64,000 nucleotides of DNA from Pseudaminobacter salicylatoxidans (GCF_003148475.1 NZ_QGGG01000007.1:168368-232367), one strand, 5' to 3'; counted from the first letter of the stretch, positions 1 to 10,651 are shown. Notes: generated by a model from the letters alone, not told the origin. Translations and numbers: made by a program.

Positions 1-1
1 C

Positions 2-394
2 GAGCTTCTGGTTGGCGACTCGCTGGGCGGAACCGCCAAGCCGAAGCGCGTGCTGAAGGCCGAGGAGGTACCTGCGATGCTGGCGCGTGGCGGGCCGTGC
101 GACCGTCCGGTCCGCGGTCCTGCGCGTTTCAAGGCTGGCGACCGCATACGCACCATGAATTTTCATCCGACAGGCCATACGCGCCTGCCGCGCTATGCGC
201 GCGACAAGGTCGGCGTGATCGACGCCGTACGGGAAGGGTTCGTGTTCCCCGACACCAATGCTCACGGTCGCGGGGAGAACCCGCAATGGGTCTACACGGT
301 CGTTTTCGGCGGCCGCGAAATCTGGGGCGAGGGGGCCGACCCGACACTGACCATCAGCATCGATGCATGGGAGAGCTATCTTGAGCCGGCATGA
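2..394 (+). CDS. nthB: Nitrile hydratase subunit beta (3' part, cut by the window edge)
   Basis: The C-terminal 130 residues of a nitrile hydratase beta subunit, which with the alpha subunit hydrates nitriles to amides in the cytoplasm. The frame is open from base 2, so the gene starts outside the window. The segment FKAGDRIRTMNFHPTGHTR and the end EIWGEGADPTLTISIDAWES are typical of the SH3-like barrel that closes the beta subunit. The stop overlaps the start region of the accessory gene by 14 bases, so the two are probably translationally coupled. The truncation is an edge effect. Confidence 0.85.
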   Translation, partial: ELLVGDSLGGTAKPKRVLKAEEVPAMLARGGPCDRPVRGPARFKAGDRIRTMNFHPTGHTRLPRYARDKVGVIDAVREGFVFPDTNAHGRGENPQWVYTVVFGGREIWGEGADPTLTISIDAWESYLEPA

Positions 395-737
395 TGCGGA
401 GCGTCCGCTGCCGTCCGGCATGGACGAACCGGTGTTTGCCGAACCGTGGCAGGCCGAGGCTTTCGCGCTGACGGTGGCCTTGCACGAAAAGGGCCTGTTT
501 TCGTGGAGCGAGTGGGCCGAAATGCTTTCGGCCGAGGTGAAGGTGCCGGGCGCCGCGCAGGACGGCAGCGACTATTACCGGCACTGGTTGCGTGCGCTGG
601 AAAAGCTTCTGGCTGCCAAAGGCCTCGCGCCTGTGCACGATGTCGATGACCTCGCCGCCGCCTGGCAGCGCGCCGCGCATGCGACGCCGCACGGCAAGCC
701 GATCCTGCTGGAGAATGATCCGCTCCACGACCGATAA
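381..737 (+). CDS. Nitrile hydratase accessory (activator) protein
   Basis: A protein of about 118 residues matching the small accessory protein of cobalt-type nitrile hydratases. The conserved core EPVFAEPWQAEAFALTVALHEKG is followed by FSWSEWAEMLSAEV and a DYYRHWLRALEKLL helix. In known systems it carries the alpha subunit and helps insert the metal. The TTG at 381 inside the end of nthB gives the N-terminus LSRHDAERPLP; the ATG at 363 and the ATG at 420 are alternatives. Its presence, rather than a large P47K-type activator, suggests a cobalt enzyme (inference). Confidence 0.8.
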   Translation: MSRHDAERPLPSGMDEPVFAEPWQAEAFALTVALHEKGLFSWSEWAEMLSAEVKVPGAAQDGSDYYRHWLRALEKLLAAKGLAPVHDVDDLAAAWQRAAHATPHGKPILLENDPLHDR

Positions 738-787
738 GATCCGTATTTTCATCCTGCCAAGTGTCGCCAACACGAAAGGCCGCCGCC

Positions 788-1756
788 GTGCAACCTGTTC
801 CGACCTATGACGATGTCGCCGCCGCCGCCCGCCGCATCGAAGGACATGCGCATCGGACGCCCGTGCTCACCTCCGCCACGCTTGACGGGCAACTGGGGGC
901 GAAAGTCTTCCTCAAGGCGGAGAATTTCCAGCGCATGGGGGCGTTCAAGTTCCGGGGCGCCTTCAACGCGCTGTCGCGCTTCACGGATGAGCAGAAGAAG
1001 ACCGGCGTCCTGACGTTTTCCTCGGGCAACCACGCGCAGGCGATCGCCCTTTCGGCGAAACTGCACGGCATTGCCGCCACCATCATCATGCCTCAGGACG
1101 CGCCCGCCGCGAAGCTCGCGGCAACGAAGGGATATGGCGGCAAGGTCGTCACCTACGATCGCTATAGCGAGGACCGGGACGAGATCGGGCGCCGCCTGCG
1201 GGATGAGACGGGCGCGACCCTCATTCCACCTTACGATCATCCCGACATCATTGCCGGGCAGGGAACCGCGGCCAAGGAGCTTTTCGACGAGGTCGGGGAA
1301 CTGGATGCGCTGTTCGTTTGCCTCGGCGGAGGCGGGTTGCTGGCGGGCAGCGCGCTTGCCGCGAAGGCGCTTTCTCCCCAATGCAAGGTCTATGGCGTCG
1401 AGCCGGAAGCCGGAGACGACGGGCGGCAGTCTTTCAGGCAAGGCCGCATCGTGCGCATTGCGACGCCCAAAACCATTGCGGACGGCGCCCAGACGCAGGC
1501 GCTGGGCGATCTGACGTTCGACATCATCCGGCGCGAGGTCAGCGATATAGTGGCCGTTTCGGATGCCGCACTGGTGGAAACGATGCGGTTCTTCGCGTCG
1601 CGCATGAAGATGCTGGTGGAGCCGACCGGATGTCTCGGTCTCGCCGGGGCGCGCCAGTCGGCCGGCAACCTTAACGGGCAGCGCGTGGGCGTCATCATCA
1701 GCGGCGGCAATGTCGATCTCGACCGCTTCGCAAAACTGGTTTCCGGGGTGGTATAA
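788..1756 (+). CDS. PLP-dependent threonine/serine dehydratase-like ammonia-lyase
   Basis: A fold-type II PLP enzyme of 322 residues. The lysine that binds PLP lies in MGAFKFRGA (about residue 52), the substrate loop is SSGNHAQ, and the phosphate-binding loop is GGGGLLAG. It has no C-terminal ACT domain, so it belongs with catabolic threonine dehydratases, serine racemases and threo-3-hydroxyaspartate ammonia-lyases rather than biosynthetic IlvA; substrate cannot be read from sequence. GTG 788 is chosen because AAAGG lies 8 bases upstream; GTG 761 is in frame but has no ribosome site. Confidence 0.8.
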   Translation: MQPVPTYDDVAAAARRIEGHAHRTPVLTSATLDGQLGAKVFLKAENFQRMGAFKFRGAFNALSRFTDEQKKTGVLTFSSGNHAQAIALSAKLHGIAATIIMPQDAPAAKLAATKGYGGKVVTYDRYSEDRDEIGRRLRDETGATLIPPYDHPDIIAGQGTAAKELFDEVGELDALFVCLGGGGLLAGSALAAKALSPQCKVYGVEPEAGDDGRQSFRQGRIVRIATPKTIADGAQTQALGDLTFDIIRREVSDIVAVSDAALVETMRFFASRMKMLVEPTGCLGLAGARQSAGNLNGQRVGVIISGGNVDLDRFAKLVSGVV

Positions 1757-1909
1757 GACGGCACGGCCGCCTATCTGGGGAAGTCCCAGATAGGCCAGGC
1801 CGCTTTCGCAGTTATCTCGGATTGTCCTGTGTCTCGGATTGTCCTGGAAAGTCGTTGCGCGGAGCCGACGGTGGCTGACCGGGCTTCAACCGACGGAAAA
1901 ATGTTCTTA

Positions 1910-1938
1910 TTGTGTTCTCTATTTATATACATTAGAAT
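1910..1938 (+). promoter_or_regulatory. Candidate promoter of the vapBC pair
   Basis: TTGTGT (1910-1915), a 17-base spacer, then TAGAAT (1933-1938), in a markedly AT-rich island (about 1900-1975) that stands out from the GC-rich surroundings. Two ATAC-containing stretches (1926-1930 and 1978-1982) flank the start and could be operator half-sites. No clear Shine-Dalgarno sequence precedes the vapB ATG. Confidence 0.45.
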
Positions 1939-1973
1939 GGTATTTACATAGCTTATTCGCGGTTGTATATAAT

Positions 1974-2231
1974 ATGGTGATACACGTTAAAGACGAGAAG
2001 GCCGACATGCTCGTTCGACGACTGGCTCGCTCGCGTGGGATTGGTATCACCGAGGCGATCAGGGAGGCCGCCGAGGAAGCCCTTGCCAAGGATGCGATGG
2101 AAGAGCGGGAGGAGGGCCTCCCGTTGCACCAGCGCCTGCAGCCGCTATTGAGCAGGCTGGATAGGTTGCCGCGACCGCAAGGCGCAACTGACAAGCGGTT
2201 TTTCGATGATTTGTGGGGTGAGGGGGGATGA
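1974..2231 (+). CDS. vapB: VapB-type antitoxin
   Basis: An 85-residue antitoxin. The N-terminal part (MVIHVKDEKADMLVRRLARSRG, then ITEAIREAAEEAL) matches the ribbon-helix-helix-like DNA-binding module of the Rv0623/PSK family. The acidic C-terminal tail with RFFDDLWG is the usual segment that wraps the PIN toxin. It stops 3 bases before vapC. The ATG at 1974 fits the family start; the open frame continues upstream to 1839, but through AT-rich promoter-like DNA. It would repress its own promoter together with VapC. Confidence 0.85.
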   Translation: MVIHVKDEKADMLVRRLARSRGIGITEAIREAAEEALAKDAMEEREEGLPLHQRLQPLLSRLDRLPRPQGATDKRFFDDLWGEGG

Positions 2232-2234
2232 TCC

Positions 2235-2642
2235 ATGGCTGCGGCTGGGAGTTGGTATGTGGAAACCTCCGCGATCGTCGCGGTCTTGAAGAACGAGCCT
2301 GAACGCGAGGATTTCATCGACAAGATCGAGCAAAGTTCTTACTGCATCACATCTCCGGTGTCGGCTTTTGAGGCGTCAATCGCGCTCACGGAAATGGTTG
2401 GCAGTTGCTCCGCCGCTTTGAGCGAAGTGCTCCGGTTTCTCCAGATTGCCAAGGTCACTATTGGTGAAATCGGCGAGGACCTGCTGCCTGAACTGGCGCT
2501 GGCAAGGGATCGCTACGGCAAGGACTCCGGGCATCCCGCGCGTCTGAACCTTGGCGATTGCTTTTCTTATGCCGTGGCTAAACAGCGCGATGTTTCACTG
2601 CTCTACAAAGGCGATGATTTTGCCCTGACCGATTTGGGCTGA
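2235..2642 (+). CDS. vapC: VapC-type PIN-domain ribonuclease toxin
   Basis: A PIN-domain endoribonuclease of 135 residues, toxin of a type II pair with the gene just upstream. The acidic metal-binding positions are visible: Glu10 (in WYVETSAIVAVL), Glu46 (SAFEAS), Asp108 (LNLGDCFSYA) and Asp127/128 (YKGDDFALTDL). The first position is usually Asp (DTS), so Glu10 is a conservative variant. Length is typical. Known VapC toxins cut tRNA or rRNA; the target here cannot be told from sequence. Confidence 0.88.
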   Translation: MAAAGSWYVETSAIVAVLKNEPEREDFIDKIEQSSYCITSPVSAFEASIALTEMVGSCSAALSEVLRFLQIAKVTIGEIGEDLLPELALARDRYGKDSGHPARLNLGDCFSYAVAKQRDVSLLYKGDDFALTDLG

Positions 2643-2688
2643 GCCATCAGGCCTTGCCCTTCGGACACGAATCCTGTCTGTCAAAGCT

Positions 2689-3816
2689 ATGGAATTCTCT
2701 CCCCAACAGGATGCCGCGCTGCAGGCGGTGGCTCAGTGGCTGAAAAGCGGCGGGCCGCAGGTGTTTCGCCTGTTCGGCTACGCCGGCACCGGCAAGACGA
2801 CGCTGGCGCGCTATTTCGCCGAGCATGTCGACGGGCAGGTGCAGTTCGCCGCCTTCACCGGCAAGGCCGCGCAGGTGCTGCGTTCCAAGGGCGCAACCAA
2901 CGCGCGCACCATCCATTCGCTGATCTACCGGCCGCGCGGGGAGGAAGCGGTTGAGGACGAGACGACCGGCAAGACGTCCATGTCGCCGACCTTCTCGCTC
3001 AACCGCCAGAGCCCGATCGCGAAGGCCGCGCTGGTCATCATCGACGAATGCTCGATGGTGGACGAGGAACTGGGCCGCGATCTCCTGTCCTTCGGCACGC
3101 CGATCCTCGTTCTGGGTGATCCCGGCCAGTTGCCGCCGATTTCGGGCGGCGGTTTCTTCACCGAGCACGAACCGGATTTCCTGCTGACGGAAATTCACCG
3201 GCAGGCACGCGACAACCCGATCATCCGCCTGGCGCTCGACGTGCGCGAAGGGCGCGAATTCATGCGCGGCGATTTCGGCATGGCGCAGGTCATCGGCAAG
3301 GAGCAGGTGACGCAGGAACTGGTGCTGTCGGCCGACCAGGTTCTGGTGGGCACGAACCGCACGCGCCGCCGCTACAATGGGCGGCTGCGCGAGCTGAAGG
3401 GCTTTACGGCGAGCTATCCGCAGGCCGGCGACAAGCTGGTGTGCCTGCGCAACGATCCCGCCAAGGGACTGCTCAACGGCTCGCTGTGGAAGGTCATGAC
3501 CTCGTCGCGGGAGACCGTGAAGCCCGGCATCAACCTTCTGGTCTCGCCCGAGGAAGACGATCCGGACCGGGGCGTGGCCAAGATCAAGCTCCTGAAGGCC
3601 GCCTTCGAGAACCCGGACGGGGACATTCCCTGGCAGCAGAAGAAGCGTTTCGACGATTTCGACTACGGCTACGCGCTGACGGTGCACAAGGCGCAGGGCT
3701 CGCAGTGGAACAATGTCGTGCTGTTCGACGAGAGCTTCGCTTTCAAGGACACGCGCCAGCGCTGGCTCTACACGGCCATCACCCGCGCCGCCGAACGGCT
3801 GACCATCGTGCGTTGA
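2689..3816 (+). CDS. RecD-like ATP-dependent DNA helicase (superfamily 1)
   Basis: A compact 375-residue SF1B helicase. Walker A is GYAGTGKTT (about residue 30), Walker B is VIIDECSMVD, motif III is GDPGQLPPI, and motifs V/VI are LTVHKAQGSQW and RWLYTAITRA near the C-terminus. It lacks the long N-terminal region of RecD2 and resembles stand-alone short AAA_30/UvrD_C_2 proteins common in Rhizobiales. It probably works in DNA repair or recombination; no recB or recC neighbour is present. Its stop lies 6 bases from that of the convergent phosphatase gene. Confidence 0.85.
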   Translation: MEFSPQQDAALQAVAQWLKSGGPQVFRLFGYAGTGKTTLARYFAEHVDGQVQFAAFTGKAAQVLRSKGATNARTIHSLIYRPRGEEAVEDETTGKTSMSPTFSLNRQSPIAKAALVIIDECSMVDEELGRDLLSFGTPILVLGDPGQLPPISGGGFFTEHEPDFLLTEIHRQARDNPIIRLALDVREGREFMRGDFGMAQVIGKEQVTQELVLSADQVLVGTNRTRRRYNGRLRELKGFTASYPQAGDKLVCLRNDPAKGLLNGSLWKVMTSSRETVKPGINLLVSPEEDDPDRGVAKIKLLKAAFENPDGDIPWQQKKRFDDFDYGYALTVHKAQGSQWNNVVLFDESFAFKDTRQRWLYTAITRAAERLTIVR

Positions 3817-3822
3817 CGGCCA

Positions 3823-4695
3823 TCACTCCACGATTTCGAACAAAACGGCGGTGGCGTCGTCGCTCATCTTGAAGCGCGGATATTTCATGCCGTCGGGGTC
3901 TTCGACGCGCTCGATCCGGCGCAATTCGTCCAGAAGGGTGGAGAGACCTGTCTCGCGCGCGGCAGCGACGAATTCCCCCGCGTTGTAGCGCTGATACTGG
4001 TCCACAAGCGCGGCAAAGCCGTCGCTGCAAAGCAGGCCGCAGGCGGGCAGGGCCGGATGCAATGGCTCGCTTGCCAGATGTTTTCCGGCCTCCGGCTCGA
4101 TGCCCAGGGTCCAGATGCCGGACGACGACGTGTTGTAGGCGGCGCGGCGGCGGCGCAGTTCGTCACGCACCGCCGGCTCCTCGGCCAGCGCCTGATAGGC
4201 GGAAAAGCCGCCGGTATGCGCCAGCGCCATCCTGGCGCCCTCGCGCTCCGCCGCAGCGGCCTGCCGCATTGCACTGGTTTCAAAAGCCATGCCATTGTCG
4301 TCCAGCAGGAAGAGCCGGCAGTCGCCAAGGCCGTGGGTGACGAGGGCATCGTCTTCGACGCGCACCATCTGGAAGCCGGCGACGGGCAGGTTCCATGGCT
4401 CTATCGGCAGCGAATGGGCGGCCTCATGCACCACATTGGCCACGCGGCCATTGAATTCCTGAACGATCTCGGCCATCGGCCGGCCGGGCCTCACCATCTG
4501 CTCGAACGCGCTTTGCGCGAACTGCGCCAGCCAGGCGGCGTCGGAGCCGTGCAGGCCGACGATATTCTTGCCGCCGAGGCCGGTCGCCCCGTCGATGACG
4601 AAAGCGCAGCTTGCGTTGCCGCCGGCGGCGTCCTCGTTGGGGCGGGACGTCGAGCCGGGATCGGAGATGGAATCAATGATGCGGATATTGGCCAT
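3823..4695 (-). CDS. PP2C-family Ser/Thr protein phosphatase-like protein
   Basis: A 290-residue protein with degenerate but recognisable PP2C motifs: RPNEDA near the N-terminus, FVIDGATG for the usual DGxGG, GLGDCRLFLL for GDSR, LLCSDGFAAL, and a closing MSDDATAVLFE in place of DN. These acidic residues would hold two metal ions. The start is set at MANIRIIDSISD, where homology begins; the open frame runs to 4785 but that extension looks non-coding. No kinase is adjacent, so the substrate is unknown. Confidence 0.75.
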   Translation of the reverse strand: MANIRIIDSISDPGSTSRPNEDAAGGNASCAFVIDGATGLGGKNIVGLHGSDAAWLAQFAQSAFEQMVRPGRPMAEIVQEFNGRVANVVHEAAHSLPIEPWNLPVAGFQMVRVEDDALVTHGLGDCRLFLLDDNGMAFETSAMRQAAAAEREGARMALAHTGGFSAYQALAEEPAVRDELRRRRAAYNTSSSGIWTLGIEPEAGKHLASEPLHPALPACGLLCSDGFAALVDQYQRYNAGEFVAAARETGLSTLLDELRRIERVEDPDGMKYPRFKMSDDATAVLFEIVE

Positions 4696-4759
4696 GACAC
4701 AGCCATGTCGCGTGGGGGCATGTCGGTATTGTGACCGTAGCCCGACGCGCGGCGCGTGG

Positions 4760-5164
4760 CTATGCGTCATCCACAGGATGCGCATTCAGCCACTTCCACG
4801 CCTGCGACTCTTCTCCCGCCGAAAAATGACGGATGTCCACCGTGGCGACGGTCATCAGCCTGGCCTTGGCGTAGAGCGTCCAGTTCGGTTCGCCCACTGC
4901 CGCGCACCGGCGTACATGCTCCAGTGCATGCAGCCGTCCGTCGATGCGGGTTTTGCGGGACACGTCGAGCCATTCGGCGTGGTCATAATCGACGATGCGG
5001 ATGAGCAGGTCGATCTTGTCGTGCAGTTCGTATGCGCCTTCGAGCAGGCCATAGAGGTTTTCGATGTCGGCCGCGGTGATGCGTCCGGTGAGTTCAAAGG
5101 CATAGCAGGTCGGCCGGTCCGTCTCGATGCGGCGAACAGCCGGGATGAAGTCCGCCATGCCCAT
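4760..5164 (-). CDS. SpoIIAA-like (STAS-fold) protein
   Basis: A 134-residue protein of the SpoIIAA-like family, a STAS-related fold of unclear role. Diagnostic segments are CYAFELTGRITAADIENLYGLLE near the N-terminus, RIVDYDHAEW in the middle, and AVGEPNWTLYAKARLMT followed by VDIRHFSAGEESQAWKWL at the end. The start has a good ribosome site (AAGGAG, 6 bases upstream). It lies 64 bases upstream of the PP2C-like gene on the same strand. That pairing recalls phosphatase-STAS partner switches, but a shared pathway is only a guess. Confidence 0.8.
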   Translation of the reverse strand: MGMADFIPAVRRIETDRPTCYAFELTGRITAADIENLYGLLEGAYELHDKIDLLIRIVDYDHAEWLDVSRKTRIDGRLHALEHVRRCAAVGEPNWTLYAKARLMTVATVDIRHFSAGEESQAWKWLNAHPVDDA

Positions 5165-5275
5165 GAAAGGCTCCTTTGCTCCTTCGATTTCGGTTGAATC
5201 TGGAACACATAAAGTCGCTGTCTGTTCCCATAGGACACGCTATAGAGGTTGCAGGTGAAAGTACGAGGTGCAGCC

Positions 5276-6037
5276 ATGCCCGCCAAATTGTCCGTGAATC
5301 TCAACGCCGTCGCCATGCTGCGCAACCGTCGCGACCTGCCGTGGCCGAGCGTCACCGGGCTGGGGCGCATTGCGCTTGCCGCGGGCGCGCACGGGCTGAC
5401 GGTGCATCCGCGCCCCGACGAGCGCCACACGCGCTTTTCCGACCTGCCGGAATTGCGGGCGTTGATCGACGACGAGTTTCCGCAGGCCGAATTCAATGTC
5501 GAAGGCTATCCCACCGAGGATTTCCTGCAGCTTGTGGAAAAACATCAACCGGATCAGGTGACGCTGGTGCCGGACGATCCGGCACAGGCGACCTCCGACC
5601 ACGGCTGGAACTTCGTCGAGCATCACGCGTTCCTGACTTCGATTGTCAAACGATTGAAGCAAGGGGGATTTCGCGTGTCGCTGTTTGCAGATCCCGACCC
5701 TGCGCAGGTGTCGGCCGCGCGCGATACCGGCACCGATCGGATCGAGCTTTACACGGGGCCTTACGGCGCTTGCCATGCCGATTCCGAAAAAGCCGGGAAG
5801 GAATTGGAAAAGCTCGGAAAAACCGCCGATGCCGCTTTCGCGGCGGGGCTTGCGGTCAATGCCGGGCATGATCTGGTCGTCGCCAATCTGCCGGCGCTGG
5901 CCAGACAGATTCCGACGCTGGCCGAAGTGTCGATCGGACACGGTTTGACGGCCGATGCGCTTCAATACGGGATGGCGGAAACGACCCGTCGTTTCCTGAG
6001 GGCGTGCGGCTGGCAGGTCCAGGATCCTGGGGCCTGA
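5276..6037 (+). CDS. pdxJ: Pyridoxine 5'-phosphate synthase PdxJ
   Basis: PdxJ condenses 1-deoxyxylulose 5-phosphate with 3-amino-2-oxopropyl phosphate to form pyridoxine 5'-phosphate, the last ring-forming step of DXP-dependent vitamin B6 synthesis. The 253-residue TIM barrel shows [12 protein letters not shown] at strand 1, [12 protein letters not shown] with catalytic histidine and arginine, [33 protein letters not shown] and EVSIGHGL. The ATG at 5276 follows GAGGTG; the open frame extends 27 bases upstream without support. It is divergent from the SpoIIAA-like gene. Confidence 0.95.
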   Translation: MPAKLSVNLNAVAMLRNRRDLPWPSVTGLGRIALAAGAHGLTVHPRPDERHTRFSDLPELRALIDDEFPQAEFNVEGYPTEDFLQLVEKHQPDQVTLVPDDPAQATSDHGWNFVEHHAFLTSIVKRLKQGGFRVSLFADPDPAQVSAARDTGTDRIELYTGPYGACHADSEKAGKELEKLGKTADAAFAAGLAVNAGHDLVVANLPALARQIPTLAEVSIGHGLTADALQYGMAETTRRFLRACGWQVQDPGA

Positions 6038-6138
6038 CGCCGAGATCGAGGGGGAGGTTCCACGAAGAGCGCACCAACATGACTGTTGATCTTGCGGCCC
6101 GACAGGAGTAGAGCCCGCCGCCTCACGGAGTGTCACGT

Positions 6139-8061
6139 ATGGCCCAGACCAATTTGGGTGCAGATGCGGAACCGATACAACAGGCAGTCCCCACCAGTCT
6201 GGAAGCGCAGAATACGAAACTGCTTATGCTGGGCGCGCTCGGCGTCGTCTATGGCGACATAGGCACCAGCCCGATATACGCCTTTCGCGAGGCGCTTGCC
6301 GCTTCTTCCGGCGGCGGCGCGGTGGCTTCGGAGGAAGCCGTGTTTGGCGTGCTGTCGCTGATCGTGTGGGCGCTGACAATCATCGTCACCGTGAAATATG
6401 TGACTTTCGTGCTGCGGGCGGGAAACCGCGGCGAAGGCGGCACGCTGTCGCTGATGGCGCTTGCGCAGACCAGCTTCCGCGGACGGACGCCGCTTATCCT
6501 GGCGGCCGGCATTTGCGGAACGGCGCTGTTCTTCGGCGATTCCATCATCACGCCGGCAATCTCGGTGCTTTCTGCGGTGGAGGGCGTGGGCGTGATAACG
6601 CCATCCTTCGAGCCCTATGTGGTGCCGATGACGCTGGTCATTCTGGCGGTGCTGTTTTCGGTGCAGCGCTTCGGCACGGGCCGCGTCGCATCCGTGTTCG
6701 GTCCGATCACGCTGGTCTGGTTCCTCAGCATCGGCTATTCGGGGGCGCGGCACATCGCCGACGCGCCGTCGATACTGGCCGCGCTCAATCCGATCTACAT
6801 CGTCGATCTGCTTTCCGACTCGCCGAGCGTCGCTTTCGTGACGATCGGCGCGATTTTCCTGGCCGTCACCGGCGCGGAGGCGCTTTATGCGGATCTCGGC
6901 CATTTCGGACGCCGGCCCATCGTACTGGCCTGGCTGGCCATCGTCTTTCCGTGCCTGCTGCTCAATTATTTCGGGCAGGGGGCCTATGTGCTGGCAAATA
7001 CGGGACGCATCGGCCAGCCTTTCTTCGAAATGAATGAAGGCTGGATGCTGGTTCCGATGGTCGGCCTGGCGACGGCCGCGACGGTCATTGCCAGCCAGGC
7101 AGTGATTTCGGGCGCCTATTCGCTGGCGCGGCAGGCCGTGCAGCTCAATCTTTTGCCCCGGCTGGAGATCCAGCACACCTCCGAAACGCAACTCGGCCAG
7201 ATCTACATGCCGCGGATCAACCTGCTTCTGGCGATCGGGGTCATGCTGCTGGTCGTCGGTTTCCAGGCCTCCAGCAACCTGGCTTCCGCCTACGGCATTT
7301 CGGTGACCGGCAACATGCTGGTGACGACGGTCCTGCTGTTCGTGGTCATGCGGCGCATCTGGAAATGGCCGCTCGGCATGGTGGCCGGGCTCATCGCCAT
7401 ATTCGCTTTTATCGATGTCGGCTTCTTCGCCTCCAACATCGTGAAGGTCTTCGACGGTGGCTGGGCGTCGCTGCTGGTGGCGGCATTCGTCATCACCGTT
7501 ATGGGCACATGGGTGCGCGGCAGCCGCCTGCTGTTTGAAAAGACCCGCAAGAACGAGGTGCCGCTCGACTTCCTGGCCGAGAACCTCGACAAGAAGCCGC
7601 CGCAGATCGTACCCGGAACCGCCGTGTTCCTGACCAGCGATCCGCAAAGCGCCCCCACGGCGCTGATGCACTCCCTCAAGCACTACAAGGTGCTGCACGA
7701 CAACAATGTCATCCTCACCGTCGTCACCGCGCCGCAGCCCTATGTGCCGCCGAGCGAGCGGGTGAGCATGGAGAGGATCAACAAGCTTTTCATGCGCGTG
7801 TCGCTGACCTTCGGCTATATGGAGCACCCCAATATCCCCAAGGCGCTGGTGATCTGCCGCAAGCAGGGCTGGAAGTTCGACATCATGGAAACGTCGTTCT
7901 TCCTGTCGCGGCGCTCGCTGAAGGCCTCGCCCAATTCCGGCATGCCGGTGTGGCAGGACCGGCTGTTCATAGGGCTGGCACGCACCGCCTCCGACGCGAC
8001 GGAATATTTCCAGATCCCGACCGGGCGCGTGGTGGAGATCGGGACACAAGTCGCCATCTGA
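6139..8061 (+). CDS. kup: Low-affinity potassium transporter Kup
   Basis: A Kup/HAK/KT-family potassium uptake protein of 640 residues, in the inner membrane. The signature [19 protein letters not shown] (about residues 38-56) starts the first of about 12 membrane helices, which fill residues 35-460. [14 protein letters not shown] and the long hydrophilic C-terminal domain (about 470-640, with [14 protein letters not shown] and SFFLSRR) are typical. The ATG at 6139 has GGAG 9 bases upstream; GTG 6130 is in frame. It stands alone, 101 bases after pdxJ. Confidence 0.95.
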   Translation: MAQTNLGADAEPIQQAVPTSLEAQNTKLLMLGALGVVYGDIGTSPIYAFREALAASSGGGAVASEEAVFGVLSLIVWALTIIVTVKYVTFVLRAGNRGEGGTLSLMALAQTSFRGRTPLILAAGICGTALFFGDSIITPAISVLSAVEGVGVITPSFEPYVVPMTLVILAVLFSVQRFGTGRVASVFGPITLVWFLSIGYSGARHIADAPSILAALNPIYIVDLLSDSPSVAFVTIGAIFLAVTGAEALYADLGHFGRRPIVLAWLAIVFPCLLLNYFGQGAYVLANTGRIGQPFFEMNEGWMLVPMVGLATAATVIASQAVISGAYSLARQAVQLNLLPRLEIQHTSETQLGQIYMPRINLLLAIGVMLLVVGFQASSNLASAYGISVTGNMLVTTVLLFVVMRRIWKWPLGMVAGLIAIFAFIDVGFFASNIVKVFDGGWASLLVAAFVITVMGTWVRGSRLLFEKTRKNEVPLDFLAENLDKKPPQIVPGTAVFLTSDPQSAPTALMHSLKHYKVLHDNNVILTVVTAPQPYVPPSERVSMERINKLFMRVSLTFGYMEHPNIPKALVICRKQGWKFDIMETSFFLSRRSLKASPNSGMPVWQDRLFIGLARTASDATEYFQIPTGRVVEIGTQVAI

Positions 8062-8136
8062 GGGCGTGGCCGGCCCTTCGCGCGCCGACCGTTCCGTCAC
8101 CACGATCTGTTTGACCGCGACAGCGCAGAAATACGC

Positions 8137-8193
8137 TTGCCAATGCCCCGGCGTTTCGGCATAAGTTCAAGAACCGTAACGTACGGTACGGTT
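8137..8193 (+). promoter_or_regulatory. TetR-gene promoter and 22-bp palindromic operator
   Basis: TTGCCA (8137-8142), a 17-base spacer, CATAAG (8160-8165), then a perfect inverted repeat, AACCGTA (8172-8178), 8 bases, TACGGTT (8187-8193), over the expected transcription start. Size and placement fit autoregulation by the TetR protein encoded just downstream. The operator covers the upstream TTG (8192) of the open frame, which argues for the later GTG start. Confidence 0.65.
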
Positions 8194-8236
8194 GCAGGCG
8201 AACGCATTCACGAGCGGAAACAGGACGACCAGGGCG

Positions 8237-9938
<1,702 letters not shown>

Positions 9939-9939
9939 A

Positions 9940-10062
9940 GCACGATCCCGGACCGAAGGCCCGCGCAAGTGAAACGCTGCGGACTTTTCGGATAGGGTCA
10001 TGTTTCCAACGCAACGCTTTGGAGCGAGATCGATCTGGCTCCAAGGTGGACCGGGATCAAGC
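9940..10062 (+). repeat. Palindromic intergenic repeat downstream of ilvC
   Basis: Outer arms GCACGATCCCGG (9940-9951) and CCGGGATCAAGC (10051-10062) are inverted with two mismatches. Inside, TTGGAGCGAGATC (10019-10031) meets GATCTGGCTCCAA (10032-10044), a 13-bp arm pair with one mismatch and no loop. The CTTTTCGGATAGGGTCATG stretch resembles the dispersed palindromic repeats frequent between genes of Rhizobiales; compare the copy at 56956-57058. Confidence 0.55.
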
Positions 10063-10172
10063 CGCCTCCCAGGGCTTCCTCCCCGCGCGTTCCGGCTCCG
10101 CCGGGATGCGTGGGGGCGATGGTGGAGGCTTCGTCTGGATCGAACGGGAGCGTTGCAGGTCTTCGGACAGAA

Positions 10173-10197
10173 AAAGCCGGCGTCATGCGCCGGCTTT
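10173..10197. terminator. Bidirectional rho-independent terminator between ilvC and the PilZ gene
   Basis: A perfect 10-bp stem (AAAGCCGGCG / CGCCGGCTTT) with a TCATG loop. Runs of A on the left and T on the right let it serve both the rightward ilvC unit and the leftward PilZ gene. Confidence 0.8.
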
Positions 10198-10226
10198 CCT
10201 CGTTTCAGGTGATTTTGCTCCTGATC

Positions 10227-10520
10227 CTAACCATAGTGCCAGCCCGGCTTGGGCCGGGTGCCGGTGAACTGCACGCCGACACGATCTTCCTTGCGCCAGC
10301 GCACGACCGTTTCATAGGCGATGCCATCGACCGGCACGTAGAGCAGGAATTCCTGCGGCACACGCGAATCGATCGAAATCTTCAGCTCCGCGCCATCCTT
10401 GTGCATGTTGCGGATCACGCATTTGATCTCGGAATTGGCAACGCCGGTGAGGATCGAGGCGCCTTTGAACACCCGCTGGCGGTGCAGACGGCGGTTTTCC
10501 GCCCCTTCCGGTTCCGTCAT
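10227..10520 (-). CDS. PilZ-domain protein
   Basis: A single-domain PilZ protein of 97 residues. The RxxxR element is RRLHRQR near residues 10-16, followed by VIRNMHKDGAELKIS in place of the usual D/NxSxxG motif (DGA instead of SxxG), then FLLYVPVDG and RWRKEDRVGVQF. PilZ domains bind cyclic di-GMP; the changed second motif leaves binding here uncertain. It is a single-gene unit convergent with ilvC. Confidence 0.75.
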   Translation of the reverse strand: MTEPEGAENRRLHRQRVFKGASILTGVANSEIKCVIRNMHKDGAELKISIDSRVPQEFLLYVPVDGIAYETVVRWRKEDRVGVQFTGTRPKPGWHYG

Positions 10521-10651
10521 GTGCGTCTCCCGTCGATTGAATCCGATTGGGAGGCCTTCTTACGACAGGCGGTTCAAAAAAGGTTTAAGGAGCGCGTCAG
10601 CGGCGGCGCCGAAGCGACGCCGCTTTCCGTCATATATCTTGCGGGCCGTGC

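Noticed and set aside
2..394. Truncated nitrile hydratase beta as a gene remnant
   Set aside because: The frame is open to the first bases of the window, so the missing part is simply outside.
10173..10197. Stem-loop as part of the ilvC repeat element
   Set aside because: It lies 110 bases beyond the outer arm of the repeat and has A and T runs on its two sides, so a terminator explains it fully.
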